The position numbers and the translations under genes were made by a program. Below are positions 7,474 to 16,260 of a stretch of DNA of 41,601 nt, piece after piece. The notes below the pieces were generated by a model that was not told the origin of the DNA, made no database searches, and was given only the letters and a program-made list of their open reading frames with translations. This stretch comes from UBA4951 sp963616935. GTDB lineage: Bacteria; Bacillota_I; Bacilli_A; RFN20; CAG-826. The stretch is taken from positions 1 through 41,601 of the forward strand of contig CAVEMS010000009.1 of NCBI GenBank assembly GCA_963616935.1, read 5' to 3'. Positions within the stretch are counted from its first letter, which is position 1; each line of letters starts with the position of its first letter.

Positions 7474-9494
7474 ACACCTAGTCCCTCCAAATATGAGCTG
7501 ATCGAAACGAATTCCTTGATGTCTTTGATGCCAAGATCCAAGCAGATGTTCTTGAATTTGGACTTGATGGCAATATATTCGTCCGCTTTAAACTTCTCTT
7601 CATAGCATCCGATCGCCACCTTGGCCGGAATAATCCACTCGATATCGATGTAATTCTTTATTCTTTCGTATTTCGCTTCGTCCTTTTTATAGATCTCGAT
7701 GGCTTCATAAGCTTCATCACACAAATCGAAGAGTTCTTGCACGAATCCATATCCCCAATATTTCGAATTCGAAGAGATGTCGCCAGTGCCAACGCCTCCC
7801 CTGCCGAGTCCGAATTTTTCGATGGTTCTCGCGAACCACAAACGGAGCTTCTGAAACATCTCCCTCATCACCGGAGCCGCTTCTAAGTAGACGTTATCGA
7901 TGAAATCGTTGATTAACTCATTCATATCCAAAGAAGCGTTCCAGGATTTCTTGCAAAGGACATAATTGGCGAGTCCTCCAAAGCCGGGATCCGCTCCCCT
8001 TTGATCGTTTTTCACCTGCTCGAAGGTGAGAGAGTAATTGCAATCGACCAAATATGAATGGTAATCGCTATAGAAGGTATAAATATCGTAGAAAGTGAGA
8101 TAGTCGTTGAAGAATCCGCCATAGCTCCAGGCCCAAGCTCCTTTATAGAAGTTGCCCCAGGCGCGGAGATTGTCTCTCGTCTCCTTATTGACCGAGGAAT
8201 AGAATGGGCGGCCATAATCGAAGTTGCTCAAAGCAACGTATGGCCTAAGCTTCACGCCTTCGGGCGGAATTAGATCCGGATTATAGTCGAAGGTTCCGTC
8301 TTCATTCTCCTTGAAAGGAGGCGTAAGCGCGCTTTGATAGGCGAAGAAGCTATAGCTAAGATCGCGCTTGTAAGCGGCGTTCTCGGGTCTATCCATCCAA
8401 GCGTTGACGATCTTGGCAACGCGGTTAAGGAAAAGGATGACCGTGGCGACTGGCGCGTTATTATGAGTCGCTTTGACGGCATTACAGGCTTCGCAGCTAC
8501 AAAGATTGGCAACGTCGTTCATGCCAAGGAAGACAGTCGTATAGTTTGGGTACTCGGCATAAGGATGCCAAGTCAAGGTGTCTTCCATCTTCTTGGCCGC
8601 TATCTGCACCATCTTCTCCAATTCTTCCTCATTTCCTCTAGCGGTGAAGCAAGGCTGATCTCCAGTAAGAGAATAGAAAGAAGGATGATCCTTCTGATAT
8701 GTCGCCGTCGGGAAATAATAGAAGCTATTGTGATTGACGTTGGCTTTGCTTCCCGAGGTGTCACCTTCATAAATAGGAAGGATTAATGAGGTTGTGTCAT
8801 CCGTTACCCTCATGCGGTGTCCGAACATCGAATTTTGACCCGATATCGGAATAAGCAATCCTCTGTTTTGACGATAAGCCAAATCGGGGATATCGACGAC
8901 ATCATAGTTATATAGAGGCAAATCGATGACGTTCTTATCCAAAGTGTAGCAATCGTGATAATAAGTTTCGAAATTAAGCGTTATATGAAGGAAATCATAG
9001 ACGCCATAAAGAGTTCCGTAATTGGTTTCCCCGAAGATGAAGATCGATTTTCCTTTCGTTAGGACTCTCGCCCCGTCTCTTCCATAGACGTCATAAGATG
9101 TCTCATTCGATAAAGACGCGCTCGTCCAGTAATCGTTTCTGCCTAAGGAAATATAGGTATCGCTCTCTTTGTAAGATAGGTTTGCATCGCTTATAAACGA
9201 AAGCTGCACTCCCGTGGCTTCCAAGAAAAGCGAGGAAAGTTCGTTTTTCGCATAGAGAAGTTGCTCATCGGTATCGCTAGAAAGAATGACTTTGTAGGTT
9301 GTGCGGCCGTTTTGCAATAGCCATGATGAGGTTTTGTCCGCTTTAAAACGGTGCCTATCGGAGGTCGCTTCGCCACTCCCACCATTATTGGAGCTATTCG
9401 ACGCCTCTCCTCCCGAAGAAGAGCAAGCGCCGAGCAATGTGGCCGCGAAAGAAGATAAGGCAAGCGCGATTCTTTTTAGTTTCGTTTTTTCCAT
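7470..9494 (-). CDS. DUF4838-family lipoprotein, probable GH163-like glycosidase
   Basis: About 674 residues from ATG 9494, which has AAGGAG 7 nt upstream; an ATG-less extension to 9515 is not supported. The lipobox is LLGAC, followed by a Ser/Gly/Asn linker. Residues about 60-160 (AKNELSSLFLEATG, TYISLGRNDYW) look like the N-terminal domain found before GH20/GH67-type barrels. The central MNDVANLCSCEACNAVK matches the CxCxxC-type motif of DUF4838 proteins. DUF4838 contains the GH163 enzymes, reported as endo-acting beta-N-acetylglucosaminidases on complex N-glycans. The family assignment rests on motif recognition; the activity here is inference. As a lipoprotein it would work outside the cell and feed the ABC importer of the same operon. 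Confidence 0.75.
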   Translation of the reverse strand: MEKTKLKRIALALSSFAATLLGACSSSGGEASNSSNNGGSGEATSDRHRFKADKTSSWLLQNGRTTYKVILSSDTDEQLLYAKNELSSLFLEATGVQLSFISDANLSYKESDTYISLGRNDYWTSASLSNETSYDVYGRDGARVLTKGKSIFIFGETNYGTLYGVYDFLHITLNFETYYHDCYTLDKNVIDLPLYNYDVVDIPDLAYRQNRGLLIPISGQNSMFGHRMRVTDDTTSLILPIYEGDTSGSKANVNHNSFYYFPTATYQKDHPSFYSLTGDQPCFTARGNEEELEKMVQIAAKKMEDTLTWHPYAEYPNYTTVFLGMNDVANLCSCEACNAVKATHNNAPVATVILFLNRVAKIVNAWMDRPENAAYKRDLSYSFFAYQSALTPPFKENEDGTFDYNPDLIPPEGVKLRPYVALSNFDYGRPFYSSVNKETRDNLRAWGNFYKGAWAWSYGGFFNDYLTFYDIYTFYSDYHSYLVDCNYSLTFEQVKNDQRGADPGFGGLANYVLCKKSWNASLDMNELINDFIDNVYLEAAPVMREMFQKLRLWFARTIEKFGLGRGGVGTGDISSNSKYWGYGFVQELFDLCDEAYEAIEIYKKDEAKYERIKNYIDIEWIIPAKVAIGCYEEKFKADEYIAIKSKFKNICLDLGIKDIKEFVSISSYLEGLGV

Positions 9495-9504
9495 GGTTCT
9501 CTCC

Positions 9505-12500
9505 TTATTCAACAATCAGGGTGTAGCTGCCATAGGCAACGTTCCCTTCTTCATCTTGGCAAGTCACGTAAACCGTATACGTTCCTTTGTCGTTTATGGT
9601 TACTTGGTCTTCGCTGTTTCTAGCTTGAGCCACAAGGCGCGAAGAGGAATCGTAGATTAAGTGCCAGATTTCGAATGACCCTTCTTCTGTGATGTTATCG
9701 CTCGCCGAGATAACGGGCAGATCGCTAGAAATACCGGCCTTGATCGTGTGTTTAGATGGAACATTGCTTAAGACCGGAGCCTCTCTATCAAGGACGCTGA
9801 CCATGTTCTTTAATCCGCCATAAACAGAATTTTCCGCAAGGTCAGAGATGGCATACGTAATGACGTAATCTCCATATTCGTCGAGAAGTATCTCATAGTC
9901 TTGGCTGTAATCAGTGACGTTAGAAAGCTCTTTGCCGCTATTCTTGTCCTTCATCGTGGTGACGTTATCGCCAACGTTCTTGAAGACGCTCAAAACGGCT
10001 TTCTTATTGCTGGCTGGAGTCAAAACATCGGCGACGTTTGGCGAAGAGATCTTCGCGGTGTCGCCAAGCGAGGCGATATTTATCGGGAAGGTAGCGGAGG
10101 CCATCGGAGCGACACGGTCGCGCGTCGTGCCAGAACGCCAAGATTGGTTACCGACATTCGATACGTCGATATGGCCGCCTTTCTTCATTCCCTTCGCTTC
10201 CACTTGTAGCAAGAAGGAATCTTTTTCGAAAGGATTCTCGAGGTCGAATTTCGCACCGGCCACGTTTAAGACGCCGAGATCTTTGGCATAAAAGATCGTC
10301 GCTCCGCCAGCCTTATAGCTTTCGCTTGCGGCTTGGCTTCGGCCGTTGACGCTCACTTTGCCTCCCTCGAAAACGATTTCAACGCTCGTGGATGGTTCGT
10401 GATAAGAGATCATTTTGACGGTCAAGGAAGCGCATTCGCTCGCTTCGAAAGAGAATGTGAAGCCGGTAAGCAACAGTTTATTGATGAATTCCATCGAGGC
10501 GTCGCCGTCTTTTTGGCTCACGTAGCGTACGAAATCTTCGTTATTCCCCGCCGACGTCTTAACTTCTTCGCCAAGGAAATCACCGACGAAATATTTCGTC
10601 AGATCGACTTTCTTTCCATCCCATCCGGTATTGACGACAGGAACTTCCTTGGTCTCCAAGATAGAGGATGGGTTACTCTTCGAAACGAAACGGAATTTGA
10701 CGCTCGAGGAGCCGGTTATCGAGAGATCGTTCGCATCGAACGCGACATAATCTCCGCCATCGAAGGAAACGTAGCTAAGAATCTCATCCTTCGCTTTGCC
10801 CGTTTCACCATAGATATAAGCGTTCGGCGTATCAATCGAATAAGACGCCCCTTTCATGAAGTAGTGAGGCAAGTCCACTTCGCTATCCGAGAAATCGGCT
10901 TCGGCATTGGGAGCGACGACGAAATCCATGCTCTTAGTGCCGGAATAGAACGAATCTTTGTAGTAGTATGTCGCGTGATAGGTTCCGCTGTAATCGAGAT
11001 CGAATTCCTCGTCGCTCGATACCACTTTCTTGCTGCCATTCGGATAAGTAAGCTCCACATCCACTTTAGCGTCATCATTTAATGAGGCGATGTTAAAGTT
11101 GTTGAGCTTCGCTTTGTTGCCAGCTTTTAGGCCTTCCAAAGGCAATAATTCGAAGGAGATTCCTTCGTCTCCAAAGGAAGAGACGGACAAATCGATTCTT
11201 TCTGTAGCGAGGTTCCCATAGACGTCTTCGGCTTCGTAAATGACCGTGTATACGCCCAAACGATCCGGGGTGAAGCTTTCATTTCTTGCGCTCACCATAG
11301 TTCTAGAGGAGGAATCGTACCCATACCAAACGCTGCTATGGACTTCCCCTCGTAACGCGGTCTCGTCATACGCTTTGGCTTCGGGGATCTTGATCTCAAT
11401 CCCTCCCATGATATTTGCCTTTTCCGAAGAAGAGACGTCGATTATCGGAGCGATGGCATCCTTATAGTAATCCATCGGGTTAAGGTCTTCGCCTTTGATG
11501 CCGCCGATTTCGGCGATTTCAATCGGAGCGGTGTCGATTCCGCTATAACCGCTGGCAGAAAGGGAAATATAGACTAAGCCGGTCTTGAAGCCGGAGAAAG
11601 TGTCGGAATAAATGCTCGAATTGTTGAATTCGCTGATCAAGACGCTCTCACGTGCCTGGCCGTTATCGGCATAAATCCTATAGTGATTGGCATCCGAGGA
11701 ATCCAAATAATAGGAAATGTTATTGTATACGTTAGAAATCGGCTGATTGCCGCTCATCGAGGTGCCGCCAGAAGAAGAAAGGCGGTAGCTTTGCCCATCG
11801 ATCACGATAGGGCCGGTATCGTCGCGGTTGATGCCGACGCTTCTTCCACCGTTATAAGAGGCAGAGAAGTAGTTAAGATAATAGTAAGCGCCTTTGGTAT
11901 TCGTGATCGTGAAGTAATTATTCGCGTCGTATGCATCCGTCACCTTGACGCTGATGGAAGTGACGGCCGGGACGTTAAGCAAATCGATGACGTTCCATGA
12001 AATAAGCTTTTGATATGAGGACTTCGATAGATCTATCGGTTTGGCAAAAGTGAAATAATCCCCTTCTTTCACGTTCAAACGGAGCCCGTTCGCGTAGCCA
12101 TCGCCCTTGAAGTTGCCATTTAGTTCTCCATAGTCAATCGTCGAATCGTCATCACCAAATGAATAGACGTCCTGATATACAGAGAAATTCTTCGAATAGA
12201 TCGTTCCGTCTTCGCCATTGATCCGTAACGAATAAGTGCCATATGCATTTAATTCATACGACGAAGAGGAAAGGCTGCTTCCACTAGGATAAGTGAGTTC
12301 AGAAGAGGCGATTTTGACCGACTTTCCTTCGTCATTGATGGTTGCGCTCTTAGGGATATAGAGAAGATCGCCGATGTTATAGACGTCTTCTAACTCTAAT
12401 CCATCCAAGGAGGCTTCGCCTTTGGTTTGGATGGCCATCGTCCCCGCTAAAGCGGCGCCGATAAGCGAAGCAAGCGACAATGTTGCCAGGTATTTAGTTT

Positions 12501-12507
12501 TCTTCAT
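9505..12507 (-). CDS. Large secreted multi-domain Ig-like protein
   Basis: 1000 residues with a classical signal peptide (MKKTKYLATLSLASLIG...) but no lipobox and no LPXTG sorting signal. AGGAGGG precedes the ATG. The N-terminal third (about 120-330) and a middle part (about 620-790) look like beta-sandwich, possibly carbohydrate-binding, regions; neither is a family I can name. Ig-like domains are seen at about 370-440 (RLGVYTVIYEAEDVYGN), 450-530, 830-900 (YGDYVITYAISDLAEN) and 910-1000 (KGTYTVYVTCQDEEGN); all share a pattern like HYR/Ig-like folds. It has no Cys-rich or catalytic motif. It sits between the permease genes and the GH163-like gene, so it probably helps bind or present the polymer at the cell surface. 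Confidence 0.8.
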   Translation of the reverse strand: MKKTKYLATLSLASLIGAALAGTMAIQTKGEASLDGLELEDVYNIGDLLYIPKSATINDEGKSVKIASSELTYPSGSSLSSSSYELNAYGTYSLRINGEDGTIYSKNFSVYQDVYSFGDDDSTIDYGELNGNFKGDGYANGLRLNVKEGDYFTFAKPIDLSKSSYQKLISWNVIDLLNVPAVTSISVKVTDAYDANNYFTITNTKGAYYYLNYFSASYNGGRSVGINRDDTGPIVIDGQSYRLSSSGGTSMSGNQPISNVYNNISYYLDSSDANHYRIYADNGQARESVLISEFNNSSIYSDTFSGFKTGLVYISLSASGYSGIDTAPIEIAEIGGIKGEDLNPMDYYKDAIAPIIDVSSSEKANIMGGIEIKIPEAKAYDETALRGEVHSSVWYGYDSSSRTMVSARNESFTPDRLGVYTVIYEAEDVYGNLATERIDLSVSSFGDEGISFELLPLEGLKAGNKAKLNNFNIASLNDDAKVDVELTYPNGSKKVVSSDEEFDLDYSGTYHATYYYKDSFYSGTKSMDFVVAPNAEADFSDSEVDLPHYFMKGASYSIDTPNAYIYGETGKAKDEILSYVSFDGGDYVAFDANDLSITGSSSVKFRFVSKSNPSSILETKEVPVVNTGWDGKKVDLTKYFVGDFLGEEVKTSAGNNEDFVRYVSQKDGDASMEFINKLLLTGFTFSFEASECASLTVKMISYHEPSTSVEIVFEGGKVSVNGRSQAASESYKAGGATIFYAKDLGVLNVAGAKFDLENPFEKDSFLLQVEAKGMKKGGHIDVSNVGNQSWRSGTTRDRVAPMASATFPINIASLGDTAKISSPNVADVLTPASNKKAVLSVFKNVGDNVTTMKDKNSGKELSNVTDYSQDYEILLDEYGDYVITYAISDLAENSVYGGLKNMVSVLDREAPVLSNVPSKHTIKAGISSDLPVISASDNITEEGSFEIWHLIYDSSSRLVAQARNSEDQVTINDKGTYTVYVTCQDEEGNVAYGSYTLIVE

Positions 12508-12522
12508 GGAAACCCTCCTTTG

Positions 12523-13554
12523 CTATTCCTTTAATCCGCCCACGGAGACGTTGCCCATGAGCTTGTTACGGAAAATGACGAAGATGACGGTGATAGGAAG
12601 AGCGAGAATCATCGATGCGGTAATCTTTAACGGAACGGTTTGAAGCAAGAACTTCTCTTCTCCCATACCGATATCGGACTTACCCAAAGACATCTCATAG
12701 ACGGCCCTCGCCAAGGTCGGACGGGTCGGAAGATATAGCATCGCCGACTGCCAATCGTTCCATAAGGCGATGAATTGGATAAGGAAAACCGTGCCAATCG
12801 TCTTGATGGCCATAGGGAAATAGATGCGGAACATGATCGTGAAATCGCTCGCACCGTCGATTTCCGCGGCCTCTCGATAGGCGTCGCTCATGGATTTGAA
12901 GAAGGCGAAATAGACGAAATAATACATGCCGGCGCCGGAGAAATAACGCAAGAAGTTGCCCCAAAGACTGTCATAGATGCCAAGTTGGCGTAACCAAGTA
13001 AGTTCAGATGGCAAGGCGCCGACGATAGGAATCGAAAGGATCAAAGTGAAGACGACGTTGATGACGGTCGAAAGCTTGTAATGATATTTGCAAGTCAGAT
13101 AAGCGGTGATCGCCGGCATTACAGAGAAAATAAGTCCGCCGACGCCAGCGTATATCAAGGTGTTCCATAACATCGCGAGGAAATCGACGTTCTCCGCGCT
13201 ATGAGTGACGCGGGTGATGCTATCGCCCACGCTCCAGCTAGAGCTAAGTTCCACGAAAACGAAATTCTTGAAGATGATCCCATAATTCTTAAGCTGGAAG
13301 AATTCCTGGTTGCTGGCCATTATATTTTCCCAGTCGCCCAAATCGAGGAAAGGGAAGGAGAATGATCCGTTTTTCGAATAAGTGAAATCGTTGTCGCTTT
13401 TTAACGACGTCATCAAGCCCCAAAGAAGCATGAAGATGAGGAAAAGAGTGAAGATGGAAATAATAACGGCGATAAGAACATCGAAAAAGACGTCGATCTT
13501 GTTCAATTTCGGTTTCTTGCCACGACGAATGGAGTTTTGCTTTGCGTTCACCAT
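12523..13554 (-). CDS. Sugar ABC transporter permease (MalG/AraQ-type)
   Basis: 343 residues with about six membrane segments, beginning with one at residues 27-50. EAAEIDGASDFTIMFRIYFP is the cytoplasmic EAA loop that contacts the ATPase, typical of carbohydrate uptake family CUT1. The first external loop (about residues 55-130) is longer than usual. Its start lies 2 bp after the stop of the partner permease, and GGGAGG precedes the ATG. The ATPase must be supplied from elsewhere, since none is in this operon; the 240-aa ATPase at 24692-25414 or an MsmX-like protein outside the window are candidates. Confidence 0.93.
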   Translation of the reverse strand: MVNAKQNSIRRGKKPKLNKIDVFFDVLIAVIISIFTLFLIFMLLWGLMTSLKSDNDFTYSKNGSFSFPFLDLGDWENIMASNQEFFQLKNYGIIFKNFVFVELSSSWSVGDSITRVTHSAENVDFLAMLWNTLIYAGVGGLIFSVMPAITAYLTCKYHYKLSTVINVVFTLILSIPIVGALPSELTWLRQLGIYDSLWGNFLRYFSGAGMYYFVYFAFFKSMSDAYREAAEIDGASDFTIMFRIYFPMAIKTIGTVFLIQFIALWNDWQSAMLYLPTRPTLARAVYEMSLGKSDIGMGEEKFLLQTVPLKITASMILALPITVIFVIFRNKLMGNVSVGGLKE

Positions 13555-13556
13555 AA

Positions 13557-14513
13557 CTAATCCTCCCTCGGCCCGAAGCGGTTCATCAAATATTTGGCTA
13601 TGAACACCACTGGAACGATAATCGCCGTGAGACTTAAGCCAAGAGCAGATAATTCCGTATAGCTGATGTAATTGCTCTTACTGCCCAAGACGTCCGAATT
13701 CAAACTCGTCACATAGATGTAGAATCCGATGTTGGCCATTTGCCCAACCTTTTCCTCGCCATAGATGTTAAAGACTTGGAATTGGTTAGTGAAAACCTGC
13801 GAAAGGATGACGATCGCCAAAGAGACGATAGTAGGATAGATCTTTGGCAAAACGACGTGCCAAAGGATCTGAATCGTGTTGGCGCCATCTAGGGATGCGC
13901 TTTCGATATTCGCCGGATTGACGTTGCCCATCGCGTTCGCATATAGCAAGACATTCACGCCGAAGCTCATCGTGATCGTGAATAGCGACATAATCCACAT
14001 TTGGGTGCTCGGATTCATCAAAACATCCATCTTTTCCGTGCCAAACCACGCGTAAAGCATGTCTGGGATAGCGGTTTGAACGGTGTATTTGAAAAGAAGA
14101 CCCAATACGATGCTAGAAAGCACTTGAGGCAAATAAAGAACGGTACGGAAGAAGGCGCTACCCGGCTTCTTCTTATAAATATAATAGGAAGCGAGAATCG
14201 CAAGAGGCTGGGAGATAAAGAGATCGATTGCGATAAAAATGAAGGAATTGCGCATCATGTACGGATATTCGGTAACGGCTTCCCAAGCGACCTTGAAGTT
14301 ATCGAATCCCGCGAATGAGGTGACGATTTTTCCTAGATCATAGTTCAGCTCATAATGCTGAAAGGCCATCACAAACGAATTGATGTTCACATAAAGATAG
14401 AAAATGAAGAAATGCAAAATCGGAATGATCAATAAGGATATATAGAACACAAAGTGCCCTATTTTCGCCTTATTGAGTTTCCTTTCGCCACCGTGGGTCA
14501 ACGTTCGATACAT
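13557..14513 (-). CDS. Sugar ABC transporter permease (MalF/LplB-type)
   Basis: 318 residues with about six membrane segments. ESASLDGANTIQILWHVVLP is the EAA motif. N-terminal HFVFYISLLIIPILHFFIFY is the first membrane helix. GAGGA lies about 8 nt before ATG 14513. It forms the CUT1 heterodimeric channel with the permease downstream, and the solute-binding lipoprotein is the gene before it. LplB/YtcP-type systems import complex oligosaccharides and often borrow a shared ATPase. Confidence 0.93.
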   Translation of the reverse strand: MYRTLTHGGERKLNKAKIGHFVFYISLLIIPILHFFIFYLYVNINSFVMAFQHYELNYDLGKIVTSFAGFDNFKVAWEAVTEYPYMMRNSFIFIAIDLFISQPLAILASYYIYKKKPGSAFFRTVLYLPQVLSSIVLGLLFKYTVQTAIPDMLYAWFGTEKMDVLMNPSTQMWIMSLFTITMSFGVNVLLYANAMGNVNPANIESASLDGANTIQILWHVVLPKIYPTIVSLAIVILSQVFTNQFQVFNIYGEEKVGQMANIGFYIYVTSLNSDVLGSKSNYISYTELSALGLSLTAIIVPVVFIAKYLMNRFGPRED

Positions 14514-14533
14514 GATGCTTCGTCCTCTAAAGG

Positions 14534-16237
14534 CTATTTCGCCATACTAGACCAGGTTGATTCAGAAATCTTTGTCTTGTCAAAGATGTCATCGGCCGTC
14601 TCGTTATAATATTGGAAAGCAGAGAGATAACCGCCCGTGATTCTGGTGCCGTTTGCATCGAAGTCACTGAGTTTCATGTTATAGGAGATGATGAAGGAAG
14701 AGAGATTCTTCTTGAAACGAGTGGAAGCGCTAGAGCATTGGACGACGTCAGCGTCTTTGCGAAGGGTGGAGAGATCGCTGTAATAAGAATTGTTGAGCTT
14801 GCTCATATCGTAGGAATACTCCATCGGAACGGTAAGTCCGGTCTTTTCAGAGAAAGCGGCCAATTCGCTATCGGAATAGATGAACTTGATGAATTCCTTC
14901 GCGGCCTTATCGGTGCCGTAATTTACGGTTCTGGCATTGGCGAAGACCATGGTGCTACCAACGTTAAGGAGCGTCGGCTTCTTGCCATTGCCCTCAGTCA
15001 CTTGCCCTTCTAGTTGCGTTGGAAGAGGCATAAAGGCCGTATGGCGATCAGGAGACGTCGGATTCAAGGCCTTATAAGTCTTGAAGGCGCCGATATCAGC
15101 AGCCTCGTGGCACCAATAGGAGCCATCCCAAAGCGTGCCAAAGCGTTTTCCTTGGTTGCCATTGACGAACCACTTCTGAGCTTCGGTGGCGGCTCCGTTC
15201 GGGTTGGCGAGCTGATCGGAATCAAGCCACTTCTCCTTCAAAGCGTTCTGGAAGAATGCCAAAGCGTAGTATCTATTCGCCATCGAATACATCTGATAGC
15301 CGTTGCTGTCGTCCAATTTGACTTTTTTCGTCGTCGGTTTCTTTAGAGATGAACCGCTGTAGAAAAGGTCTCCAGCACCTTTCCAGTCGCCTTCCGTCTC
15401 AGTCACCACGTCGACTTCGGCGTCTGTCCAGTTGCAATAGACGTTTCTCATGCCATCACCGCCAGTAAGCGAAGCCCATAAAGCGATTGGCAAATACCAG
15501 GAATAAGCGTGTCCGCTGCCGCAAAGGACCATCGGAGAGATGCCCAAATCCTTCATTTTGTCAAAGAGGACGCAAAGTTCTTCAAGCGATGAAGGCAAGC
15601 CGTCATCGTAATCGCCCTTGACGCCGTTTGGACCAACGGATTTGGTAACGTTTTTGGCGGCGACGAAATCGGCGGTGCCGTATTTGCATTCGTATTTTTC
15701 TTTGTCTTCGCTATCTACGCTTGGATCGGCGAAATAAAGATTCTTATCGTCGAAGAGGTCCTTATCGTAGGTGAGGCCTGGGAACCACTCATAGTGCGGA
15801 AGGCCATAGTATTTGCCATCGGTTCCCTTCATCCTCTCTAACAAATCGACTTCGATTCTATCTTTAATCGGCTCAACGATGTCGCTTAAATCGAGAAGAT
15901 AGTTTTGAGCGGAAAGCTGATACATATCCGGATTGGTCTCGTAAATGAAGACATCATCGGCGCTATCCTGCATCGTGGTGTTCCAAGTGATGTTCTTGGC
16001 TGTTGCGATTTTGATTTTGACGCCCTTCTTGCCTTCTTGGAAGCTGGTCTCAGCATTGGCTTGTTCGAAGCGCTTAGCCGCTTCGTTGACCCACTCTTTG
16101 CCGCCCGTTCCGTTAAAGATAAGGACGCTAAGAGTCGTGATGGTGTTGTCTTCGGCCCCTCCCGACGTTCCGCATGACGCCAAGACGCAAGCGGTTAAGC
16201 TTGCCAAGGCCAGATACTTCAAATTGCTTTTTTTCAT
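14534..16237 (-). CDS. Sugar ABC transporter solute-binding lipoprotein
   Basis: 567 residues, signal peptide with lipobox LASC (Cys21). The fold pattern of a large (LplA/YtcQ-size) extracellular solute-binding protein is visible: TLSVLIFNGTGGKEWVNEA at the start of lobe 1, GKYYGLPHYEWFPGLTYDKD at the hinge region, and KAAKEFIKFIYSDSELAAF near the C-terminus. AAAGGAG precedes the ATG. It captures the oligosaccharide at the membrane surface for the two permeases downstream. The many aromatic residues fit sugar binding. The ligand is unknown; the neighbourhood suggests a complex, perhaps fucose- or arabinose-bearing, oligosaccharide. Confidence 0.92.
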   Translation of the reverse strand: MKKSNLKYLALASLTACVLASCGTSGGAEDNTITTLSVLIFNGTGGKEWVNEAAKRFEQANAETSFQEGKKGVKIKIATAKNITWNTTMQDSADDVFIYETNPDMYQLSAQNYLLDLSDIVEPIKDRIEVDLLERMKGTDGKYYGLPHYEWFPGLTYDKDLFDDKNLYFADPSVDSEDKEKYECKYGTADFVAAKNVTKSVGPNGVKGDYDDGLPSSLEELCVLFDKMKDLGISPMVLCGSGHAYSWYLPIALWASLTGGDGMRNVYCNWTDAEVDVVTETEGDWKGAGDLFYSGSSLKKPTTKKVKLDDSNGYQMYSMANRYYALAFFQNALKEKWLDSDQLANPNGAATEAQKWFVNGNQGKRFGTLWDGSYWCHEAADIGAFKTYKALNPTSPDRHTAFMPLPTQLEGQVTEGNGKKPTLLNVGSTMVFANARTVNYGTDKAAKEFIKFIYSDSELAAFSEKTGLTVPMEYSYDMSKLNNSYYSDLSTLRKDADVVQCSSASTRFKKNLSSFIISYNMKLSDFDANGTRITGGYLSAFQYYNETADDIFDKTKISESTWSSMAK

Positions 16238-16260
16238 ATTTTTCTCCTTTTATCTAATGA

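Noticed and set aside
9495..9515. Upstream start for the DUF4838 lipoprotein
   Set aside because: The AAGGAG lies inside this extension, correctly placed for ATG 9494, and the signal peptide starts there.
10333..11082. 249-codon open frame opposite the 1000-aa secreted protein
   Set aside because: It is an antisense shadow of a well supported gene, with basic/Ile-rich composition typical of such shadows and no domain.
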